Assembly: GCA_963766345.1 (NCBI GenBank)
Contig: CAVXZL010000010.1
Span: 496,001 to 560,000 of the forward strand
Source of the DNA: DASVFB01 sp963766345
GTDB lineage: Bacteria; Actinomycetota; Thermoleophilia; Gaiellales; Gaiellaceae
Reading direction: 5' to 3'
Length of the DNA: 64,000 nucleotides
A program made the position numbers and the translations under genes. Shown piece by piece: positions 52,693 to 59,955 of the stretch; within the stretch, counting starts at the first letter, position 1, and every line of letters begins with the position of its first letter. Below the pieces are notes generated by a model. That model was not told where the DNA came from. It worked only from the letters and a program-made list of their open reading frames with translations, and searched no databases.

Positions 52693-54846
52693 GTGTCGGT
52701 CGCGTCGCCCGAGCGCTATCTCGCAGACCTGAATCCCGCCCAGCGCGAGGCGGTCCTGACGACCGAAGGACCGCTTCTCGTCATCGCCGGCGCCGGCTCC
52801 GGAAAGACGCGAGTCCTCACGCACCGCGTCGCGCATCTGCTTGCTACTCAAGGGGTTAAGCCGAACGAGATCCTCGCGATCACGTTCACGAACAAGGCCG
52901 CCGGGGAGATGCGCGAGCGGCTGGAGCGGATGCTCGGCCCGATCGCGCGGGCGATCTGGATCCTCACGTTCCACGCCGCGTGCGGGCGCATCCTCAGACG
53001 TGAGGCGCAGCGTCTCGGCTATCGCTCGAACTTCACGATCTACGACCAGGCCGACCAGGTCCGCCTCGTGAAGCAGTGCCTCGAGGAGCTCGAGCGCGAC
53101 CCGAAGCGCTTCACGCCGCGCGGCATCCATTCCGTGATCTCGCGCGAGAAGAACAACCTCGTCGGCCCGGACGCGTTCCGCGAACGCGTTGCGTCGTTCT
53201 ACGACCAGACGGTCGCCGACGTGTACGAGCTCTACCAGCGCAAGCTCTTCGCGTCGAACGCCGTCGACTTCGACGACCTGCTGTACCTCACCGTGGACGT
53301 GCTCGAGCGCTTCCCCGAGGCGCAGGAGCGCTGGCGCAAGGCGTTCCGCTACGTCCTCGTTGACGAGTACCAGGACACGAACCACGCGCAGTACCGGCTG
53401 CTGCAGCTGCTCGCGTCGGAGCATCGAAACCTGTGCGCCGTGGGGGACCCCGATCAGAGCATTTACGCGTTCAGGGGCGCCGACATCCGCAACATCCTCG
53501 ACTTCGAGCGCGACTTCCCCGGCACGCGCACGATCGCGCTCGAGCAGAACTACCGCTCGACGAACTCGATCCTGCGCGCTGCGAATAACGTCATCGAGAA
53601 CAACCGCGAGCGCAAGCCGAAGCACCTGTTCTCGGATCTCGGAGAAGGCGATCCGGTCGAGGCGATCGAGGTCGAGGACGAGCACGCGGAGGCACGCTTT
53701 GTCGCAGCGCGTGTGGCCGCGCTTGTCGAGGAAGGCTTCTCAGGCAGCGAGATCGCGGTCTTCTACCGTATGAACGCCCAGTCCCGGGTGCTAGAGGACG
53801 TGCTCGTGCGGCAGGGCGTTGCGTACCAGGTGATCGGTGGGCCGCGCTTCTACGAGCGCGCCGAGATCAAGGACCTGATCGCGTACCTGCAGGTACTCGA
53901 CAACCCCGCGGACGCCGTGTCGCTGATGCGCATCGCGAACAAGCCGCGCCGCGGCATCGGCGACTCGTCGATCGCGCGCCTCGTGACGTTCGCCGACGCG
54001 CAGGGGATCTGGCTGTGGCATGCGCTCGGGCGCGCGGACGAGGCGGGCGTCGGCGCTGCGCCGCTCAAGAACGTGAGGGCGCTGAACACGCTGCTGCAGT
54101 CGCTCGCCGCGCAGGCGCAGGAGCTGAGCGTGCCCGAGCTGGTCGAGCGCGTGCTCGAGCAGAGCGGCTACCTCGCCGCGCTCGAGGCCGAGCGGACGAT
54201 CGAGGCGCAGGGTCGCATGGAGAACCTGCAGGAGCTCGTGAGCGTCGCGCGCGAGTACCAGGAGAACGCGGCCGAGCCTTCACTGTCCTCGTTCCTGCAG
54301 GAGATCTCGCTCTACTCGGACCAGGACGCGATCCGCGGCGACGGCTCGCTCGTCACGCTGATGACGCTGCACAACGCGAAGGGCCTCGAGTTCCGGGCGG
54401 TGTTCGTGATCGGCATGGAGGAGGGGCTCTTCCCGCACGCGCGCGCGGTCGAGGAGCAGGGCGTCGAGGAGGAGCGGCGGCTCGCGTACGTCGGCCTGAC
54501 GCGTGCGCAGGAGCGGCTCTGCCTCACGCACGCGTCGTCGCGCATGCTGTTCGGCAACCGCGCGTACAACCTGCCGTCGCGTTTTCTCGACGAGCTGCCC
54601 GAGCACGGTGTCGTGCGCGAGCGCCTGGCGCCCGCGAGGTGGGACTACGGCCGCAAGACCGTGCAGGAGCACGCGCTGCGCGACCACCCTGCGCTCGGCA
54701 CCGGCGACTCGGTCCGGCACCAGACGTTCGGCGAGGGCGTCGTCATCGGCATCGACGCCGGCGCGGTCGTCACGATCCGCTTCGAAGACGGAAGCGAGCG
54801 GAAGCTGATGCTCGACTACGCGCCGCTCGAGAAACTCTCGGCATAG
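52693..54846 (+). CDS. pcrA: ATP-dependent DNA helicase UvrD/PcrA
   Basis: A 717-residue superfamily 1A 3'-5' helicase. Motif Q/Ia region LNPAQREAVLTTEGPLLVIAGAGSGKTRVLTHRV contains Walker A (GAGSGKT). Motif II is VLVDEYQDTNHAQY, motif III is GDPDQSIYAFRGAD, motif IV is LEQNYRST, motif V is LMTLHNAKGLEFRAVFVIGMEEG, and motif VI is EERRLAYVGLTRAQERL. The C-terminus has a Tudor-like VRHQTFGEGVVIGI...KLMLDYAPL, typical of PcrA. It acts in excision repair and in clearing recombination or transcription blocks. GTG start. Confidence 0.96.
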   Translation: MSVASPERYLADLNPAQREAVLTTEGPLLVIAGAGSGKTRVLTHRVAHLLATQGVKPNEILAITFTNKAAGEMRERLERMLGPIARAIWILTFHAACGRILRREAQRLGYRSNFTIYDQADQVRLVKQCLEELERDPKRFTPRGIHSVISREKNNLVGPDAFRERVASFYDQTVADVYELYQRKLFASNAVDFDDLLYLTVDVLERFPEAQERWRKAFRYVLVDEYQDTNHAQYRLLQLLASEHRNLCAVGDPDQSIYAFRGADIRNILDFERDFPGTRTIALEQNYRSTNSILRAANNVIENNRERKPKHLFSDLGEGDPVEAIEVEDEHAEARFVAARVAALVEEGFSGSEIAVFYRMNAQSRVLEDVLVRQGVAYQVIGGPRFYERAEIKDLIAYLQVLDNPADAVSLMRIANKPRRGIGDSSIARLVTFADAQGIWLWHALGRADEAGVGAAPLKNVRALNTLLQSLAAQAQELSVPELVERVLEQSGYLAALEAERTIEAQGRMENLQELVSVAREYQENAAEPSLSSFLQEISLYSDQDAIRGDGSLVTLMTLHNAKGLEFRAVFVIGMEEGLFPHARAVEEQGVEEERRLAYVGLTRAQERLCLTHASSRMLFGNRAYNLPSRFLDELPEHGVVRERLAPARWDYGRKTVQEHALRDHPALGTGDSVRHQTFGEGVVIGIDAGAVVTIRFEDGSERKLMLDYAPLEKLSA

Positions 54847-54885
54847 CCGATCGTTATACGCAGGACGCAGGTAGCATAAGCGCCC

Positions 54886-56343
54886 GTGCAGGCGAAGCAA
54901 CGGGTCGCACTCGCCGTCTGCGTCGCCGGCGTCGTGCTCGGAGTCCTCGCCGACGCTCTCTTTCAGGGCCGGCCGCTCGGGATCAACGCGGTCGTGTGGG
55001 CGGTCGCGTTCGTGGCCGCGCTCGCCGCCCTGCTCCACGTCGGCAAGGTGCCGCTCCACCAGGGCCGCCGCTGGATGGCCGCGCCGCTCGCGCTGTTCGC
55101 GGCGCTGCTCGCCTGGCACGCGTCGCCGCTTCTCCAGGCGGCGAACCTCCTGGCGGTGTGCGGCGCCGTTGCGATCGGCGCGCTGCGGCGCACCGAGCGC
55201 AGGGTCGCGCATGCCCACGTCGACGACTATGTCGCGGGCGCCGTGACCGCGGGCGCGGCGACGATCGTCGGCGCCGCCGAGATGATGCAGAGCGAGGTGC
55301 CGTGGCGCGAGCTCGGGCGTGGGCTGCGGGCGCCGCGCGTCGCGGGCGCCGCACGGGGAGTGGCGCTCGGCCTGCCGTTCCTCCTGCTCTTCGGCGTCCT
55401 CTTCGCGGCGGCCGACGCCGTCTTCGAGAACCTCCTCTCCTCTGCCGTGCCGAATCTTCCGGGCGAATGGTGGCTGCACCTGTTCGTCGTCGTCGGCGTC
55501 GCGTGGACGTCGGCGGGGCTCCTCCGCGACCTGCTTGCGAACCGGGAAGGCGACCGTGTGATGTCGCCGCGCGCGACGTCGCCTCGCATCGGTGCGACCG
55601 AGGTCACCGTTGCGCTGGGCGCGGTGAACCTCCTCTTCCTCACCTTCGTGCTCGTGCAGCTCCGCTTTCTCTTCGGCGGGAGCGGGCTCGTCGAGCAGCG
55701 CGTCGGATTGACGTATGCGGACTACGCACGTCACGGCTTCTTCGAGCTCGTCGTCGTCGCCGTGCTCGTCCTGCCGCTGATACTCGGCGCCGACGCCGTC
55801 GCGAACGGCACGCGGCCCCAGGTGCGGGTCGTGCGCGGGCTTGCAGTCGCGTTGATCGTGCTCGTCGGCATCGTCATGGCGTCGGCGCTGGAGCGGCTCT
55901 GGCTGTACCAGCAGCAGTTCGGCCTGACGGAGTTGCGTGTCTACGCGACCGGCGTCGTGCTTTGGCTCGCCGTCGTCTTCGTCTGGCTCGCCGTGACCGT
56001 GCTGCGCGGTCGCCGCCATCTCTTCGCCACCGGCGCCGTCGCGCTCGGCTTCGCAGCGACGCTCTGTTTGAACGTGCTCGACCCCGACGCGCTGATCGCG
56101 CGAACGAACGTGACGCGGCCGGAGGCGGACGTGTCGTATCTGGCGTCTCTGAGTGACGACTCCGTGCCGACGCTTCTCGCGCGGTTGCCACATCTCGACC
56201 CGGCACTGCGGCGTCCACTCGCGCGTGCCCTTCTGGAGCGGACGAACGCTCACGAAAGCGCGCTGTCGTGGAACTTCTCTCGAAGCCGCGCCGCAACTCT
56301 TCTCGCCGCTCACCGCGACGAACTGCAAGCCCTCTCGCGGTAG
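54886..56343 (+). CDS. DUF4173 integral membrane protein
   Basis: A 485-residue protein with about eleven membrane segments and a cytoplasmic C-terminal tail of some 75 residues. Conserved landmarks of DUF4173 are LPFLLLFGVLFAAADAVFENLLS, FLVQLRFLFGGSGLVEQ-like sequence, and GLTYADYARHGFFELVVVAVLVLPLIL. Function unknown. The tail (SLSDDSVPTLLARLPHLDP) is also seen in longer homologues. The start is GTG, preceded by TAGCATAAG, a possible -10 within a short gap after the helicase gene. Confidence 0.85.
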   Translation: MQAKQRVALAVCVAGVVLGVLADALFQGRPLGINAVVWAVAFVAALAALLHVGKVPLHQGRRWMAAPLALFAALLAWHASPLLQAANLLAVCGAVAIGALRRTERRVAHAHVDDYVAGAVTAGAATIVGAAEMMQSEVPWRELGRGLRAPRVAGAARGVALGLPFLLLFGVLFAAADAVFENLLSSAVPNLPGEWWLHLFVVVGVAWTSAGLLRDLLANREGDRVMSPRATSPRIGATEVTVALGAVNLLFLTFVLVQLRFLFGGSGLVEQRVGLTYADYARHGFFELVVVAVLVLPLILGADAVANGTRPQVRVVRGLAVALIVLVGIVMASALERLWLYQQQFGLTELRVYATGVVLWLAVVFVWLAVTVLRGRRHLFATGAVALGFAATLCLNVLDPDALIARTNVTRPEADVSYLASLSDDSVPTLLARLPHLDPALRRPLARALLERTNAHESALSWNFSRSRAATLLAAHRDELQALSR

Positions 56344-56353
56344 GGTCAGCCGC

Positions 56354-57568
56354 ATGAGCTTCGACGTTCGCCCCTGCGGCGATCTCTCCGAATTCACGCG
56401 CGCGACGATGGCGATCGGCCAGTACTTCGGCCACGAGGGCGCCCCCGACCGCGCCGAGCGCTTCTCGAGCATGCTCCCGTTCGAGCGCATGCACGCCGCA
56501 TGGGAGGACGGCGAGATCGTCGGCGGCGCCGGCGGTTTCCCGTTCGAGATGTCGGTTCCCGGTGGGCTGTTGCGCTGCGCCGGCACGACTGTCGTCGGTG
56601 TCGCGCCGACGCATCGCAGGCGCGGCGTGCTCCGCGCGATGATGCGCGCGCACCTCGACGACGCGCACGAACGCGGCGAGCCGATCGCGGCGCTGTGGGC
56701 ATCCGAGGAGACGATCTACGGCCGCTTCGGCTACGGCCCCGCCGCGTACGCGGGCGAGGTGCGGATCCCGCGGGAGTACGTCGACTACGTGGCGCTGCGC
56801 GAGCGTGATGGACGGATTCGCATCATCGAGCGCGACGAGGCGCTCGAGAAGTTCCCACCGCTCTGGGAGGCGCTCGCTCGTGCGCGGCCGGGAGTCTTCA
56901 TCCGCTCGCCCGAGTGGTGGGACATGCGTGCCCTCGACGATCCGCCCGAGCGCCGCGGCGGCGCCGGCCCGAAGCGCTACGTGCTGCTCGAGCGCGACGG
57001 TGAAGCAGTCGCGTACGCGACCTACCGCCACAAGATGGACTGGGCGGAAGGCGTGTCGAGCGGCCAGGTATCCGTCGTCGAGGCGATCTCGGGCGACGCG
57101 ACGGCGCTCGCGGACATCTGGCGCTACCTGCTCGACATCGACTGGATCGCCACCATCGCGTCCTCGCTGCTCCCACCGGATCACCCGCTGTTCTTCGTCC
57201 TCGCGCAGACGCGGCGGATGCGGTACCGGCTCGGCGACGGCCTGTGGGTGCGGCTCCTCGACGTCGGCGCAGCGCTGTCGGGCCGCACGTATCCGGAGGA
57301 CGGCGAGCTCGTCCTGGACGTGCGGGACGCGTTCTGCCCGTGGAACGAAGGACGGTGGCGTCTCGCGGGCGGCGCCGCCGAGCGCACGGACGCCGACGCG
57401 GATCTCGCGCTCGACGTGACCGTGCTCGGGTCTGCGTATCTCGGAGGCATCCGCTTCGCGCAGCTCGCCCAGAGCGGCCGCCTCGAAGAGCTGAAGCCCG
57501 GCGCGGTCGAGCGCGCGGACGGCCTGTTCCGCCACGGCCTCCATCCGTGGTGCCCTGAGATCTTCTGA
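56354..57568 (+). CDS. Eis-like GNAT acetyltransferase
   Basis: A 404-residue protein with the three-part layout of Eis: an N-terminal GNAT domain (TTVVGVAPTHRRRGVLRAMMRAHLDDAHERGEPIAALWASEETIYGRFGYGPA), a second GNAT-like domain at about 150-290 and a C-terminal sterol-carrier-like domain (DADLALDVTVLGSAYLGGIRFAQLAQSGRLEE). The free C-terminal carboxylate acts as base in Eis; here the chain ends EIF. Eis enzymes acetylate multiple amines including aminoglycosides, but no resistance is inferred. Start ATG 56354. Confidence 0.92.
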   Translation: MSFDVRPCGDLSEFTRATMAIGQYFGHEGAPDRAERFSSMLPFERMHAAWEDGEIVGGAGGFPFEMSVPGGLLRCAGTTVVGVAPTHRRRGVLRAMMRAHLDDAHERGEPIAALWASEETIYGRFGYGPAAYAGEVRIPREYVDYVALRERDGRIRIIERDEALEKFPPLWEALARARPGVFIRSPEWWDMRALDDPPERRGGAGPKRYVLLERDGEAVAYATYRHKMDWAEGVSSGQVSVVEAISGDATALADIWRYLLDIDWIATIASSLLPPDHPLFFVLAQTRRMRYRLGDGLWVRLLDVGAALSGRTYPEDGELVLDVRDAFCPWNEGRWRLAGGAAERTDADADLALDVTVLGSAYLGGIRFAQLAQSGRLEELKPGAVERADGLFRHGLHPWCPEIF

Positions 57569-57593
57569 GCCTGGCTAAACTGTCCCGCGACCC

Positions 57594-57666
57594 GGGCGGT
57601 TAGCTCAGTTGGGAGAGCACCAGCTCGACAAGCTGGGGGTCACTGGTTCGAGCCCAGTACCGCCCA
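57594..57666 (+). tRNA. tRNA-Val (anticodon GAC)
   Basis: A complete 73-base cloverleaf. The acceptor stem is GGGCGGT / ACCGCCC with discriminator A. The D arm is GCTC...GAGC, the anticodon stem CCAGC / GCTGG with loop TCGACAA (anticodon GAC, reading GUC/GUU), and the T arm ACTGG-TTCGAGC-CCAGT. No CCA is encoded. A TAAACT element 12 bases upstream may be the -10. Its 3' portion is repeated 2.1 kb downstream as the right end of an integrated element. Confidence 0.97.
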
Positions 57667-57667
57667 T
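57624..57667 (+). repeat. attL-like direct repeat (3' part of tRNA-Val)
   Basis: This 44-base stretch runs from the anticodon stem of tRNA-Val through its last base and one flanking T. It is repeated without change at 59722-59765. Flanking bases differ on both sides, so the match ends sharply. Confidence 0.9.
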
Positions 57668-57673
57668 CCGAAA

Positions 57674-57693
57674 ACCCGCTGAAAACGGCGGGT
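57674..57693 (+). terminator. Candidate terminator of tRNA-Val
   Basis: ACCCGC (57674-57679) and GCGGGT (57688-57693) form a six-pair stem with an eight-base A-rich loop seven bases after the tRNA. It is followed by CTGTCTCTG, a weak pyrimidine tract. Confidence 0.45.
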
Positions 57694-57737
57694 CTGTCTC
57701 TGCCCAGCGGTTTGCACGGCGTCGCGTTCGCTCTAGC

Positions 57738-57756
57738 GTGGTCACGTTGTGGTCAC
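57738..57756 (+). repeat. Paired GTGGTCAC repeats, possible integrase arm sites
   Basis: GTGGTCAC occurs at 57738 and 57749 in direct orientation, 11 bases apart, close to the left end of the islet. A similar pair, GTGGTCAC at 59600 and ATGGTCAC at 59609, lies near the right end. Tyrosine integrases bind short direct repeats beside att sites; that role is inferred from position and repetition. Confidence 0.45.
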
Positions 57757-57835
57757 GCTCGCCCGCGGCCGACCGCCCGCGCAGTCGAACGTCGTGCGTC
57801 TCGGCGACGCCCGCGGCGTTTAGCTTCCAGCAGCA

Positions 57836-58402
57836 ATGAGCGAGTTGATCTGGCTGCTGCCGCTCCTTGCTGCCCTGTTCGCGCTCGAGAGCTGGCGGCG
57901 TGCGCGCCGTTGGCGTCGCCAGCGTGCCGCCGCCGGACTCGACGTACCGTCGTGGCCGGAAACCTGCAGGTCGTCGTTGAAGGCTTTTGCCGAGCAGCTC
58001 GGTCGCTGGCGAACCCGGGCGGTGGTTCGGCTGGTCCGCCGCGCGGTCGAACGTCAAGCAGAGTCACGAATCCTTGCGGCGCACCACCCACGCGTGCCCG
58101 AACGCGTTCGGATTCGGCGGCGGCTCGACGCGCTCGACGCGGTAGCGGCGACCTCCGTCCTCGAGTTCGTGGCCGGCGACGCTGCGGGGCTGAACGGCGA
58201 CGGGCGCGAACGCGTCGGACTCCACGACCTGCGCCATTCGTTCGTCGCGAATGCGCTCGCCGCAGGCGTGACGCTGCCGGAGGCGGCGACGCTCGCGCGG
58301 CACGCGAACGCGCGCACGACCGCGATCGTCTACGCCGGCGTGACCGAAGCGGCACGGGACGCGATCGCCGCGAAGCTGCTCGCTGTCGAGTTTGGTGGGT
58401 GA
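57836..58402 (+). pseudogene. Tyrosine recombinase remnant (C-terminal catalytic end)
   Basis: Only the last 75 codons, from about 58170, are recognisable: GLNGDGRERVGLHDLRHSFVANALAAG holds the H-x-x-R motif, and LARHANARTTAIVYAG holds the final His and the nucleophile Tyr. The first catalytic Arg and the core-binding domain are missing. The codons before 58170 in the same frame are arginine-rich apart from an initial hydrophobic stretch (IWLLPLLAALFAL), and overlap a credible minus-strand frame, so this part is probably unrelated DNA joined by deletion. The intact ancestor would have integrated the islet at tRNA-Val. Confidence 0.75.
58064..58225 (-). CDS. Short hypothetical frame, possibly a truncated gene
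   Basis: A 53-codon frame whose last 37 residues (GHELEDGGRRYRVERVEPPP, then NPNAFGHAWVVRRKDS) look like genuine coding sequence. The first 16 codons lie opposite the integrase remnant and do not. The break between good and poor coding quality at about 58180 coincides with the start of integrase homology on the other strand. This suggests two gene fragments fused at a deletion. No family was recognised. Confidence 0.4.
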   Translation of the reverse strand: MESDAFAPVAVQPRSVAGHELEDGGRRYRVERVEPPPNPNAFGHAWVVRRKDS

Positions 58403-58433
58403 GCCACATTTCACCGTGCAGCACACGGGCGGG

Positions 58434-59396
58434 CTAAAGGGTCAAGATTGACTTTAGACGGACGAGCGGCCGCGCGCCGCGTTGTCGGGGCTTCGCGAGT
58501 GCGAACAACGACCAACCGTGGGCCGGGTCGCCGAATGATCGGGTGTTGACGATGTCGAGACCGGACTCCTCGAGCAGGTGCAGGACGTCGGACTCCTTGA
58601 AGAAGCGGAAGTGGTAGGACGCGCGATCGGCGTAGAGGGCGTCGATCGTTTCGCGCTCACGCAGCCGGAACCGCAGCTCTGTCGTCGCACGACGCGCAGG
58701 ATTGTGGACGAGGCGGCGTAACGCCGCCGTCCTGATGCCGCGCAGGTCGCGCTGCGCAAGCCGGCGGCGCATGCCCGCCGCGGTCGGCAGCGGGTAGTCG
58801 GCAGTGGCGGCGTGGCGCAAAGCAACGGAGTCGACGACGCCCACCCAGAGCGCGACTCGTCCCCCCGGACGAACGACGCGGCGGGCCTCGCGCAGGCTCG
58901 TCGCCGCGTCGACGACGTGATCGAGGGTCGTCGCAGAGAGGACGACGTCGAAGCGGGCGGAGCGGAACGGCAGGTGCTCGCCGACGCCGACGACGAACTC
59001 GAAGTCACGGGCAATGGTCCCGACGAGCGGATCGACGCCCACATAGCGGGCGCGGCCGTCACGTCGATGGTACGGCGGCTGGGCGGCCGTGCCACAGCCG
59101 ATGTCGAGGATGAGGCCGACCGGATCTGCGAACTCGGCGAAGGCTCGCGCGAGCCCGAGGATGTGCTCGGAAGGCTCCGCCTCGGCTTCGTACTCGGCGA
59201 GGCCGAGCTCCTGCTTCACCTCCCACTCGCGCCAGCGCGAGCCCCTCAAGCGCGGCAGGATGTGCGGTACACCGTCCACGATGGGATACCTCGAGCCGCA
59301 GTGAGCGCAGCGGAGCTGGGGCCCGTCGTCGCCGAGCTCGTCCCCACACGCGGGGCAGGCGAGCAGCTCGAGGAACTCGACGAGCTGTGCGCTCAC
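58434..59396 (-). CDS. Methyltransferase with N-terminal Trm112-like zinc ribbon
   Basis: A 320-residue protein. Residues 1-50 are a Trm112p-like zinc-binding domain (LLACPACGDEL, LRCAHCGSRYPIVDGVPHILP). A class I methyltransferase follows with motif I LILDIGCGTAAQPPYHR, acidic motif II YVGVDPLV and motif IV FDVVLSATTLDHVVDAATSLREARRVVRPGGRVALWVG. A C-terminal extension (RASYHFRFFKESDVLHLLEESGLDI) resembles methyltransferases of glycan or lipid loci. It is the only intact cargo gene of the islet. GTG start at 59396. Confidence 0.88.
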   Translation of the reverse strand: MSAQLVEFLELLACPACGDELGDDGPQLRCAHCGSRYPIVDGVPHILPRLRGSRWREWEVKQELGLAEYEAEAEPSEHILGLARAFAEFADPVGLILDIGCGTAAQPPYHRRDGRARYVGVDPLVGTIARDFEFVVGVGEHLPFRSARFDVVLSATTLDHVVDAATSLREARRVVRPGGRVALWVGVVDSVALRHAATADYPLPTAAGMRRRLAQRDLRGIRTAALRRLVHNPARRATTELRFRLRERETIDALYADRASYHFRFFKESDVLHLLEESGLDIVNTRSFGDPAHGWSLFALAKPRQRGARPLVRLKSILTL

Positions 59397-59721
59397 TCAG
59401 CCGTCTCGACCACGCGCCGAAAAACGGTCGCGAAGGAAACGAGTCGATCGAGACCGTTCGCAACACTGGCTCCACTCCGAGAGCCTCGCCGATCAGCGTC
59501 GCCAGTTCGTCGATGCCGCCCACGAACACTGCTACCGCCCATCCGCGGATCATGTCACTGGCCCAAGAGTCGTCGCCACGCTCACGGTGGTCCAGAATCG
59601 TGGTCACAATGGTCACGCTTGACGTTCGCTCCGGTTCGCTCGCGTCCGAACGCATCCGCGGCAGCCCGCTCAACCAGGTGGTTTGACGAAAGGCGCGAAC
59701 GGGCGCGAACGCTCGCCCTGA
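59397..59721 (-). other. Islet right end: gene-poor stretch with a possible truncated gene
   Basis: About 325 bases without a firm gene. On the minus strand a frame from ATG 59553 reads MIRGWAVAVFVGGIDELATL and then IGEALGVEPVLRTVSIDSFP before losing coding character where it enters the methyltransferase gene at 59396. It may be the beginning of a truncated gene. The GTGGTCAC-type pair (59600-59616) also lies here. Nothing else is evident up to the right direct repeat. Confidence 0.4.
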
Positions 59722-59765
59722 CTCGACAAGCTGGGGGTCACTGGTTCGAGCCCAGTACCGCCCAT
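59722..59765 (+). repeat. attR-like direct repeat (tRNA-Val 3' fragment)
   Basis: Identical to 57624-57667, it contains the tRNA anticodon loop, T arm and 3' acceptor strand but no 5' half, so it is not a tRNA gene. It marks the right end of the islet. Confidence 0.9.
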
Positions 59766-59955
59766 AGAAACACCCTGCAAATCACCGTAATCTGCTGCGC
59801 TGTAGACGACGGGTGATGTCGGGCGGCAAGGATTTGTATCGCCACTGTGTTCGGTTGCTGCGGTGACGGCTCTGCCTCGAGCGTCGCCGCTGCGGTTTAC
59901 GCCGATCGATAGCGGTGTCGAGCACCGACCCCCGAACCTACGGTCGTCGTGTCCG

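Larger units (their letters stand above)
57624..59765 (+). mobile_element. 2.1-kb tRNA-Val-integrated islet, degenerate
   Basis: The region between two identical 44-bp repeats (57624-57667 in the tRNA, 59722-59765 downstream) has the anatomy of a tyrosine-recombinase element inserted in a tRNA 3' end. The intact tRNA is on the left and an integrase remnant points away from it. A methyltransferase gene is the only clear cargo. Paired GTGGTCAC-type motifs near both ends may be integrase arm sites. With the catalytic N-terminal part of the integrase gone, it should no longer move by itself. Confidence 0.85.

Noticed and set aside
57609..57839. Plus-strand frame beginning inside tRNA-Val
   Set aside because: It starts within the tRNA and has an arginine/serine-rich composition; no support.
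57605..58057. Minus-strand frame ending GGTGLEPVTPSLSSWCSPN
   Set aside because: This peptide is the antisense translation of the tRNA-Val gene and is a familiar artefact in annotated genomes. The rest has no coding character.
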